Shown piece after piece: positions 6,780 to 12,776 of a DNA stretch of 25,034 nt (the first letter of the stretch is position 1; each line of letters begins with the position of its first letter). The notes under the pieces were generated by a model. It saw only the letters and a program-made list of their open reading frames with translations. It made no database searches and was not told the DNA's origin. A program made the translations under genes and the position numbers. This DNA comes from an uncultured Muribaculaceae bacterium (GTDB taxonomy: Bacteria > Bacteroidota > Bacteroidia > Bacteroidales > Muribaculaceae). The DNA is taken from contig CAJGDJ010000031.1 in the NCBI GenBank assembly GCA_904502025.1, positions 1 to 25,034 on the forward strand, read 5' to 3'.

Positions 6780-8804
6780 ATGAAGAATTATCGCAAACTC
6801 ACTGCGACAGAGATACGAATGCTCAAGTCGCAAGGTTGTGTGAGTGAAACATGGGGTCGCATTGAAGTTTCGGGCGACTTTAATCCACAACATTATCGTA
6901 ATGTAACGTTTTCAGGTATTGTTCGCCTTGGTTCAACAGGCAAAACTTTTTGTTGTGAACGCAATGTGGTGCGTCAAAGTGGCATTTATGATGCAACGAT
7001 TCATAATTGCTCAATAGGTAATAATGTGTATATTGCTAAGGTTGCGAACTATATTGCTAATTATGATATCGCAGATGGTGTGTTTATAGAAAATGTGAAT
7101 CGCATAAATGCCACCGGTGAATCGTCCTATGGTAATGGCGTAGAGGTTTCGGTGCTGAATGAATCCGGTGGACGGGAAGTCCCGATATATGATAGATTGT
7201 CGGCTCAAGTGGCCTACTTTATTGCAATGTATCGACACAAACCCCAGGTCGTTGCTTCTTTGCGGAAAATAATATATGATTATGCCAGATTGCAACGTTC
7301 TGAACGAGGATATATTGGTGCGAAATCGGTAATTGTAAATAGTGGCATAATTGAAGATGTGAAGATTGGCGAATATGCTCGAATTGATAGCGTTTCAAGG
7401 CTTGTCAACGGCACGATTGCATCAACGCAAGCAGCACCGGTAAAAGTGGGTGTAAATGTAGTGGCGAAAGATTTTATCTTTATGTCAGGAGCAGAGGTTG
7501 ATGAAGGGGCTGTAGTAATTCGTTCGTTTGTTGGACAAGGGGTGCGTATGGCTCGATTGTTTTCGGCTCACGATTCATTGTTTTTTGCGAATTGTACGTG
7601 TGAAAATGGCGAGGCTGCATCGGTGTTTGCAGGGCCCTATACGGTGTCAACTCACAAATCAAGTTTGTTGATTGCCGGAATGTTCTCGTTTCTCAATGCC
7701 GGGTCCGGCTCAAATCAAAGCAATCACATGTATAAACTCGGACCAATTCATCAGGGCATTGTAGAGCGAGGCTCAAAAACTACCAGTGATTCATATTTGT
7801 TGTGGCCTGCTCATATTGGGGCATTCTCGCTTGTGATGGGGCGTCATGTTGGACACCCCGACACCTCTCGGCTGCCGTTTTCTTATCTTGTGGAAAACGC
7901 GGGAGTGTCATATCTTGTGCCGGGGGTGAATCTCAAAAGCGTTGGCACTATTCGCGATAGCAAAAAATGGCCTCGTCGTGACCGTCGCACCGATCATGAT
8001 CGCCTCGACCAAATAAATTTTAATCTCTTAAGTCCTTATACGGTGGCAAAGATGATTGATGGCATTAAATTGTTGCGAAACATTAAAGAGACATCGGGCG
8101 AAACGGCTTCAACCTATTCCTATCAAGGAATGATTATCGAAGCTCGGGCATTGGATAAGGGTATAAAATACTACCATTATGCCATAGATAAGTTTATGGG
8201 CAATTCGGTGATTAGTAGGCTTAAAGGAGCAGATGTGATTGATGATGCTAAGTTGCCATATTTGCTATCAACGACAGTCTCAGCAGGGGAAGGAGAATGG
8301 GTTGATGTTGCCGGATTAATTGCTCCTAATAGTGAAATTATAAGGTTGTGTGATGATATCGCATCTGGCGAAATTACAGATATAGAAATGATTAATACTC
8401 GATTGCGAGAGATGCATCTGCATTACTACAACATGGAATGGAATTGGGTTGTCGAGAATTTCAAAACATGGTGGGGTAAAGAATGTAGTGAGCTTACTAT
8501 CGATGATCTTGTAGCAATTGTGAATCGTTGGCAAGAAAGTGTTGTGGCTATCGACAAACTTCTTTATGAAGATGCACGCAAAGAATTTTCAATGGTGTCG
8601 AAGGTAGGATTTGGAATTGATGGCACTTCTCAATGTAAAGATATTGATTTTGAGCAAGTGAGAGGTGAATTTGAACGTGACCCATTTGTGAAAATGGTGC
8701 TCGAACACATAAGAGACAAAACAGCTCTTGGCAACGATATGCTACGACGATTGGGGGTAGTAGATGAACTTATTGAAGCAAACCATACACCACAAACGGC
8801 ATAA
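6780..8804 (+). CDS. DUF4954 family protein, beta-helix (hexapeptide-like) fold
   Basis: A 674-aa cytoplasmic protein I recognise as the Bacteroidetes DUF4954 family; its function is not established. Residues about 30-400 hold spaced short turns typical of left-handed beta-helix acyltransferase-like repeats (for example CSIGNNVYIAKVANYIANY, VKIGEYARIDSVSRLVNG, VDEGAVVIRSFVGQGVRM). The C-terminal third (from about 430) looks alpha-helical. There is no signal peptide or membrane segment. Hexapeptide-repeat folds often belong to nucleotidyl- or acyltransferases acting on sugars, but no sugar or CoA site can be assigned. It follows hflX after 104 bases and is closed by a terminator at 8834-8878. 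Family call fairly firm; activity unknown. Confidence 0.82.
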   Translation: MKNYRKLTATEIRMLKSQGCVSETWGRIEVSGDFNPQHYRNVTFSGIVRLGSTGKTFCCERNVVRQSGIYDATIHNCSIGNNVYIAKVANYIANYDIADGVFIENVNRINATGESSYGNGVEVSVLNESGGREVPIYDRLSAQVAYFIAMYRHKPQVVASLRKIIYDYARLQRSERGYIGAKSVIVNSGIIEDVKIGEYARIDSVSRLVNGTIASTQAAPVKVGVNVVAKDFIFMSGAEVDEGAVVIRSFVGQGVRMARLFSAHDSLFFANCTCENGEAASVFAGPYTVSTHKSSLLIAGMFSFLNAGSGSNQSNHMYKLGPIHQGIVERGSKTTSDSYLLWPAHIGAFSLVMGRHVGHPDTSRLPFSYLVENAGVSYLVPGVNLKSVGTIRDSKKWPRRDRRTDHDRLDQINFNLLSPYTVAKMIDGIKLLRNIKETSGETASTYSYQGMIIEARALDKGIKYYHYAIDKFMGNSVISRLKGADVIDDAKLPYLLSTTVSAGEGEWVDVAGLIAPNSEIIRLCDDIASGEITDIEMINTRLREMHLHYYNMEWNWVVENFKTWWGKECSELTIDDLVAIVNRWQESVVAIDKLLYEDARKEFSMVSKVGFGIDGTSQCKDIDFEQVRGEFERDPFVKMVLEHIRDKTALGNDMLRRLGVVDELIEANHTPQTA

Positions 8805-8833
8805 TTTATAGTCAGTATTCATTTGCCATTTTC

Positions 8834-8878
8834 AAGTCAGACTTGCCCGCGAAGGGTAGGTCTGACTTATTTATTTTT
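8834..8878 (+). terminator. Rho-independent terminator after the DUF4954 gene
   Basis: A 9-bp stem AAGTCAGAC (8834-8842) / GTCTGACTT (8860-8868), with further CCC/GGG pairing inside, is followed by the T-rich tail ATTTATTTTT. The minus-strand side has no T run, so it terminates mainly plus-strand transcription. Confidence 0.8.
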
Positions 8879-8916
8879 GAATTGTATACAGTTCGGTTTT
8901 AATTAGATTCATTAGT

Positions 8917-10311
8917 TTAGAGTTTAATCATTCCGATTATTGGCATTTCTAAAACAGCATCGATTTTAAGCATATTATATATTAATGACTTTATCTCCCA
9001 GTGTTCGTTAATCCAAAACTCGAAATAACTTTTTACTACTTCAGTATATATTGGATTTATATTATAATATTCGCATAAAGAATTACTATCTATATGGCTG
9101 AAAATTATAGATAAATGATGCTCAGAAATTTTTTTTGTATGAACTTCGTTCTGATAGCGATTGAAAAAGTAAATAAGAAATTTTTGGCTGTTAATATATA
9201 GCTTTTCGTCAAGCCAATTTAAAAACTCATAAGTTGCAACTTCATTGCTTGGCTTTTTAAATAAAAAGTCAAAACTCCTATCAATACCATTCTTTCCTCC
9301 ACAAGTCAAGTGCTCTTTAAAATTAGTATCAGTTAGTATATCTTTATACATATTGAGTTGTTCGTCGGAGTTTAGAGTGTTGAATTTTAGCTTTTCAAAG
9401 TGTTCCTTGACAAAATAATAGATAACATCTACAAGATATTTGTTAAAATTCAAAGGTTTGTCATTTGTTTGTTGTTCTGGTTTGAGATATTTATATGCTT
9501 TAGGAAAATTTTTTTCTAACCAACTACGGTTGTTATATATTTCTAATGCGTTATGTAATTCAAAATTTCTTCTAATGAGGTATAAAGGCTTAAATTGTAT
9601 ATTATCAATGTCATTGATAATGCTCTCTTCCGTAATGTCTTTGCGTGAAAAATGTTTTGAAGCTACAGCTACTTCGATATTATAGTTCTTAAATAGAAGT
9701 TTTTGCTCATGCATAATCATGAATATCTCGTCGTTTGCTTCATCAATATTTAAGAAAAATTCTTCGGGAAGAGTTTGTAGTTTTTCCATATTCGCCTCAG
9801 AAGGGTAACTATTAAATAGGGTCAGGCGTTTATTGCTTGGATGACGATATTTTAGTAAAATTGCAATGGTACATACTAAATTTCGATAAAAATGGCGTGG
9901 TAAATCGTGTAATTGACCTATCTGAGCTTTTATGCTTACATTCTTTGTGTGTTTTTCGGTTTTTTGTTGTGCATAAAACGTAAATAGACTGATGATGGAC
10001 GATATTATAAAGGTAAGGATTGCAAATAAAGTCCATCCATCTTTTGTAAAGTCAACATGAGTGTTCTCTTCTATTTTAGTCATCAAATTTAGCCCAGTTT
10101 TTACAATAGTGTCTTGACCGTTGGTGCTATCCTTGTTTTGGAAGTCGTTTTCAAATACATTCGGGTGTGAAATACTTGTTTGTTGTTGAACAGAATCTTG
10201 GTTGTAGATTAAGCTACTGTCGGCAGTTGGTGTCGTTTCCGGAGATTGAGCATTGATTTTAACGCATGAAAGTAGCAAAAAAACACATAATATAAAAACG
10301 TTGTATTTCAT
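8917..10311 (-). CDS. Unrecognised single-pass membrane protein with signal sequence
   Basis: I do not recognise this 464-aa protein. It starts with a hydrophobic signal (MKYNVFILCVFLLLSC) ending in a possible lipobox LLSC (C16); alternatively signal peptidase cuts after NAQ (22). A Ser/Thr/Gln/Asp-rich extracytoplasmic linker (about 23-90) follows, then one clear membrane helix (about 93-114, WTLFAILTFIISSIISLFTF), then about 350 residues of charged, aromatic-rich sequence with no motif I can name. The cytoplasmic part resembles large helical domains only in composition. It is AT-rich and lone, with its own promoter (10355-10384) divergent from the structured RNA. It is probably accessory. 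Existence as a gene is firm; function unknown. Confidence 0.8.
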   Translation of the reverse strand: MKYNVFILCVFLLLSCVKINAQSPETTPTADSSLIYNQDSVQQQTSISHPNVFENDFQNKDSTNGQDTIVKTGLNLMTKIEENTHVDFTKDGWTLFAILTFIISSIISLFTFYAQQKTEKHTKNVSIKAQIGQLHDLPRHFYRNLVCTIAILLKYRHPSNKRLTLFNSYPSEANMEKLQTLPEEFFLNIDEANDEIFMIMHEQKLLFKNYNIEVAVASKHFSRKDITEESIINDIDNIQFKPLYLIRRNFELHNALEIYNNRSWLEKNFPKAYKYLKPEQQTNDKPLNFNKYLVDVIYYFVKEHFEKLKFNTLNSDEQLNMYKDILTDTNFKEHLTCGGKNGIDRSFDFLFKKPSNEVATYEFLNWLDEKLYINSQKFLIYFFNRYQNEVHTKKISEHHLSIIFSHIDSNSLCEYYNINPIYTEVVKSYFEFWINEHWEIKSLIYNMLKIDAVLEMPIIGMIKL

Positions 10312-10354
10312 GAATTTAAGTTTTGAGCTGTGAATTTGTTAGATTATTTAATTA

Positions 10355-10384
10355 CAAAAATACATATATAATGTATAATGTCAA
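10355..10384 (-). promoter_or_regulatory. Promoter of the unrecognised membrane-protein gene
   Basis: Reading the minus strand, TTG (10384-10382) is followed after 19 bases by TATTTTTG (10362-10355), a full match to the Bacteroidetes promoter pattern. The predicted start is about 40 bases upstream of the ATG at 10311. Confidence 0.7.
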
Positions 10385-10456
10385 AATTAAGATGAATAAA
10401 AGCTGCAAAAGTTGCAAAATATCTGCAAAGTATTTATTTGCAAAATTTGATAAAAA

Positions 10457-10487
10457 TTGCAGATGTCGAAAATAAACTATAATTTTG
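10457..10487 (+). promoter_or_regulatory. Promoter of the structured RNA / HTH transcript
   Basis: TTG (10457-10459), 20 bases, then TAATTTTG (10480-10487): a full Bacteroidetes promoter. Transcription would start near 10492-10494, directly before the first hairpin, about 350 bases upstream of the HTH gene. The long untranslated stretch that follows is therefore probably transcribed. Confidence 0.72.
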
Positions 10488-10727
10488 CAACAACTCAACA
10501 GCCCGGAGGGGCTATGAGGGATACATAATTTATTTTAGACGTTTACAAGCGTTATCTTTAAGTCATCGAATCTCGCAAATTCATCACTCCCTAAAGATAA
10601 AGCAACTGTATGCGTCCAACGTGATGTAATATATTAACATCATTTACACCGTTGTCACAAATCGTGATGATATGTTGTGGTGTTTTATATACGCATCTGG
10701 CGTGGGCTGCTGAGTTGCTTATCTTAG

Positions 10728-10734
10728 GGAGGTG
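10728..10734 (+). promoter_or_regulatory. Unusually strong Shine-Dalgarno sequence inside the structured RNA
   Basis: GGAGGTG is a seven-base match to the anti-Shine-Dalgarno CACCTCC and lies 5 bases before an ATG at 10740. Strong Shine-Dalgarno sequences are rare in Bacteroidetes and the other genes here lack them. The GGAG part is also the 3' strand of the long helix with 10587-10607, so it would be hidden in that fold. Confidence 0.4.
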
Positions 10735-10739
10735 GGCCA

Positions 10740-10766
10740 ATGCGAGAGCCTGATGACTTGGGGTAA
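10740..10766 (+). CDS. Possible 8-residue leader peptide (MREPDDLG)
   Basis: An ATG five bases after the Shine-Dalgarno sequence at 10728-10734 opens a frame of eight codons ending in TAA. The same bases form the 5' strand of the helix reaching to just before the HTH start codon, so translation here could remodel the RNA. The frame is very short and could be chance; only conservation of start, stop and spacing in relatives would establish it. Confidence 0.25.
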   Translation: MREPDDLG

Positions 10767-10843
10767 GTAGTAAAGGATCCCACGTCTGTCATTTATAAAC
10801 GCCCGAATAGGGGTTCATTCAGGCAACAATTCTCGCTACAACG

Positions 10844-11056
10844 ATGCACATTGGCGAAATCATTCGGCTCTCCGTAAAACAACAAGGGCTCACCACAGTG
10901 TGGCTCGCCCGACAACTATCATGTTCACGTACCAACGTGTATAAAATCTATGCACAACATTCACTCGACACTAACACACTGCGTCGCATCTCAATCATAT
11001 TAAAAACCGATTTCTTTGCACTATACTCCGAAGACATCGCCTCGCATTGCAAGTGA
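10844..11056 (+). CDS. Small HTH (XRE-like) DNA-binding protein
   Basis: A 70-aa protein with a helix-turn-helix: TTVWLARQLSCSRTNVYKIY (about residues 17-36) gives the turn and recognition helix, followed by NTLRRISIILKTDFFALYSED, typical of short lambda-repressor-like regulators common in Bacteroidales. It has no other domain. It is preceded by the ~350-nt structured RNA, whose last helix ends 7 bases before this ATG, and there is no separate Shine-Dalgarno sequence, so its expression may be set by that fold. It converges with the toxin gene (stop 6 bases away). Its target is unknown. Confidence 0.72.
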   Translation: MHIGEIIRLSVKQQGLTTVWLARQLSCSRTNVYKIYAQHSLDTNTLRRISIILKTDFFALYSEDIASHCK

Positions 11057-11062
11057 TTAAAC

Positions 11063-11452
11063 CTATTTTGCTTTTGAGTATTCGGCTTCTGGTTCATTTG
11101 CATTATAAACTGAACCTCCGTCAAAATTATTATACCTATTAACAATTGATTGTGTCAATTTATTTTCATCTTGCCTCACATCCCAAACAACGTGAATATA
11201 GATATATTCATTGTGAATAGAATAAATTATTTTTAGATACGGAAGAATAACTATCATTCGATATTCTAAAGAGGTACAACCAAGCAACAATGGCTCAACC
11301 TGTCCAATATATGGTTGCGTTTTTAATAAAGATATTGATTTGTCAATTTTCGAGCGTAGTTTTTTTGTTGCCGACAATCCAAATTTACTCCTACAATAGC
11401 TATAAACCAATATTAAATCATCAATTGCCGATTTATGAAATAATACTTTCAT
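11063..11452 (-). CDS. RelE/ParE-family toxin of a type II toxin-antitoxin pair
   Basis: A 129-aa protein of the RelE/ParE superfamily: an N-terminal strand and helix pair (MKVLFHKSAIDDLILVYSYC, then LSATKKLRSKIDKSISLLKT) followed by the beta sheet typical of the fold (EYRMIVILPYLKIIYSIHNE, IYIHVVWDVRQDENKL). RelE members cleave mRNA on the ribosome; ParE members poison gyrase. I cannot tell which applies. The start overlaps the antitoxin stop by 4 bases (ATGA), the standard translational coupling. The C-terminus carries about 25 residues beyond the usual fold (GGSVYNANEPEAEYSKAK), which may be read-on sequence. Confidence 0.82.
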   Translation of the reverse strand: MKVLFHKSAIDDLILVYSYCRSKFGLSATKKLRSKIDKSISLLKTQPYIGQVEPLLLGCTSLEYRMIVILPYLKIIYSIHNEYIYIHVVWDVRQDENKLTQSIVNRYNNFDGGSVYNANEPEAEYSKAK

Positions 11453-11709
11453 AATATTGAATCAATAATACTATTCATTTCTTCTTCGTTAACTCCTTCC
11501 CCCGACATCGCTTCTGTTTCAGTTCTTATTAAGCGTTGTTTCAATTCTTCTATTGAATATTGGCACGGCGGTTCTCTCAATATATCACACCCCATAGAAT
11601 CATCACGCAATGCACGCAAAGCATAGATGGCACGCTGCATCATTACATCATCATCGAGAAATGCATTTAGCTCATTTAGTAAAGTTGCTCTTAATTCTGC
11701 CTTAGTCAT
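11449..11709 (-). CDS. Antitoxin partner of the RelE/ParE toxin
   Basis: An 86-aa protein starting at MTKAELRATLLNELNAF. I choose the ATG at 11709 over farther in-frame codons because a full promoter (11727-11756) lies just upstream and the extra residues would be low-complexity AT translation. It is predicted helical and acidic toward the C-terminus (SGEGVNEEEMNSIIDSIL), fitting a toxin-neutralising tail. No named DNA-binding motif is clear. Position (first gene, 4-base overlap with the toxin) is the main evidence for antitoxin identity. Such pairs usually repress their own promoter; no obvious operator is seen. Confidence 0.72.
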   Translation of the reverse strand: MTKAELRATLLNELNAFLDDDVMMQRAIYALRALRDDSMGCDILREPPCQYSIEELKQRLIRTETEAMSGEGVNEEEMNSIIDSIL

Positions 11710-11726
11710 AATTATATCATTTTCAG

Positions 11727-11756
11727 CAAAAATAACCCATTTTACAAAAATCTCAA
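11727..11756 (-). promoter_or_regulatory. Promoter of the toxin-antitoxin operon
   Basis: On the minus strand TTG (11756-11754), 19 bases, then TATTTTTG (11734-11727): a full Bacteroidetes promoter whose transcript would begin about 12 bases before the antitoxin ATG. Confidence 0.72.
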
Positions 11757-12045
11757 AATCTTTTTCACGAAAAAACAACAAAATCTTAAAATCTTGACTT
11801 ATATATAACTCCAAATATCCCCAATAAAACAATTATTATAATTTCAATTATTATAAACATAATAATCATATTTAAAATAAATCTCAAGGTTGCCTTTTTT
11901 CGTGCTTTTCATTATGAATTGATTGCTATTGTCCCCAATCAGTTTACATGTCAACCAATCAATATCACACAAGTTCAACCCTCATAAATCATATTTTCTA
12001 ATTTTGTATAAATATATTGTTAAACACATTTAAATGTAATTACTT
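11757..12045. other. AT-rich intergenic region between the toxin-antitoxin and RiPP operons
   Basis: No gene is supported here. The stretch is very AT-rich and holds a 12-bp direct repeat CAATTATTATAA (11830-11841 and 11845-11856) and a candidate promoter for the RiPP operon (11999-12006). Nothing else stands out. Confidence 0.5.
11999..12006 (+). promoter_or_regulatory. Candidate -7 box of the CXXX-peptide operon
   Basis: TAATTTTG matches the TAnnTTTG element and would start transcription about 34 bases before the first precursor gene. The -33 region lacks a clear TTG at the usual distance, so strength or activator dependence is open. Confidence 0.42.
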
Positions 12046-12312
12046 ATGAAATCAAAGAAAAACGAAGAATTAAAATCACGTCGTGATTTCTTCAAAAAAG
12101 CAGCAAAATCAGCACTCCCTATTCTTGGTGCTGTAGTATTAGCAAATTCACCATTAGTGTCAAAAGCAGCAACTGCAATGGGTTGCGACTACACATGTAA
12201 AACCTCTTGCCAAAATGATTGCTACGGAAGTTGCCGATATCATTGCAAAAGTACATGTACAGGTACCTGTTCTGGAAGTTGCAGAACTGGTTGCCAATAT
12301 ACAAATAAGTAA
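12046..12312 (+). CDS. CXXX-repeat RiPP precursor 1 with twin-arginine signal
   Basis: An 88-aa peptide in two parts. Residues 1-42 are a Tat signal: basic start, SRRDFFKK (twin Arg 12-13), a moderately hydrophobic stretch ALPILGAVVLANSPLV, and a likely signal-peptidase site near SKAATA (40-44). Residues 47-86 are ten cysteines spaced exactly four apart (47, 51, 55, 59, 63, 67, 71, 75, 79, 83), the CXXX repeat targeted by a known class of radical SAM maturases. The three residues between cysteines are mostly small or polar. No GG leader motif is present; the Tat signal takes the leader's place. A hairpin at 12356-12412 after the gene may make this the most abundant transcript segment. Precursor identity is firm from context; the modification made is unknown. 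Confidence 0.88.
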   Translation: MKSKKNEELKSRRDFFKKAAKSALPILGAVVLANSPLVSKAATAMGCDYTCKTSCQNDCYGSCRYHCKSTCTGTCSGSCRTGCQYTNK

Positions 12313-12355
12313 CCAACCTTATACATGGTTTAACATGTAATAGAATGCAATAAAT

Positions 12356-12420
12356 GCTGGCAACCCTTTGCTTCCAAGAATATTATATTTTGTATAGTTA
12401 AGGATTGCCAGCTCTTTTCT
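12356..12420 (+). terminator. Leaky terminator or processing hairpin between the two precursor genes
   Basis: GCTGGCAA (12356-12363) pairs perfectly with TTGCCAGC (12405-12412), with CC/GG continuing inside after one bulge; the loop is about 35 bases and the 3' side runs into TCTTTTCT. It could attenuate transcription or protect the upstream message, giving more precursor 1 than maturases. The long loop lowers confidence. Confidence 0.45.
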
Positions 12421-12438
12421 AAAATTATAAAATAAATT

Positions 12439-12759
12439 ATGGCTACAAATAACAACCTCATCAGTCGTCGACATTTTTTTCGCAAAAGTTTATCCACAAC
12501 ACTTCCAATTTTAGCAACATTGGCTATCCCTTCTTTTTTAACATCGTGTGATCCGGCAGACGAGCCAAATGGAGGCAGTTCATCAGGTTCTTCATCGGGA
12601 TGTTCTGGTTGTAGTTCTACATGTACAACCGCTTGTGGAAGTTCATGTCGTGCAAATATGTCTTATACACCATCTTCTTGTAAAAGTAGCTGTAAAGGTG
12701 CTTGTAGTAGCAGTTGTAAAACTGGATGTAGATATAATTGCAAATATGGAAGTAAATAA
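12439..12759 (+). CDS. CXXX-repeat RiPP precursor 2, Tat signal with lipobox
   Basis: A 106-aa peptide. Residues 1-36 are a Tat signal (SRRHFFRKS, twin Arg 10-11, then TLPILATLAIPSFL) ending in lipobox LTSC, so C37 would be lipidated and become residue 1. An acidic then Gly/Ser-rich tether follows (CDPADEPNGG, SSSGSSSG). The Cys-rich part has cysteines at 55, 58, 62, 66, 70, 81, 85, 89, 93, 97 and 101: two CXXX blocks separated by an 11-residue step (RANMSYTPSS) and with one CSGC step of three. Its C-terminal block resembles precursor 1 (SCKTGCRYNCKYGSK against SCRTGCQYTNK). It lies 17 bases before the radical SAM gene. Acidic residues after the lipid cysteine could favour surface display in Bacteroidetes (inference). 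Confidence 0.86.
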   Translation: MATNNNLISRRHFFRKSLSTTLPILATLAIPSFLTSCDPADEPNGGSSSGSSSGCSGCSSTCTTACGSSCRANMSYTPSSCKSSCKGACSSSCKTGCRYNCKYGSK

Positions 12760-12776
12760 TTTATTAAGCGATATTA

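Larger units (their letters stand above)
10493..10843 (+). ncRNA. Candidate structured RNA, ~350 nt, upstream of a small HTH gene
   Basis: No protein gene of normal length lies here, but pairing is extensive: hairpin AGCCC (10500-10504) / GGGCT (10509-10513); TTATCTTTA (10552-10560) with TAAAGATAA (10592-10600); a long helix of 19 pairs with two bulged A between 10587-10607 and 10713-10731; inside it ATGCGT (10610-10615) / ACGCAT (10691-10696), CAACG (10617-10621) / CGTTG (10650-10654) and TGATGT (10622-10627) / ACATCA (10637-10642); GTGGG (10732-10736) / CCCAC (10779-10783); GCGAGAGCCTGATGA (10742-10756) with TCA-T-TCAGGC (10815-10824) and TCTCGC (10831-10836). The second and third helices share bases and exclude each other. 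It may be a regulatory leader or a free RNA such as one of the Bacteroidales RNA motifs described by comparative genomics; I cannot assign a family by eye. Confidence 0.6.

Noticed and set aside
10312..10843. CRISPR array or tRNA/tmRNA/RNase P gene in the long gap
   Set aside because: No regularly spaced repeats, no cloverleaf, no tag frame, and the conserved RNase P core sequence is not seen.
11710..11832. N-terminal extension of the antitoxin to 11832
   Set aside because: The extra residues are AT-rich translation without a proper ATG, and a complete promoter lies inside this stretch at 11727-11756.
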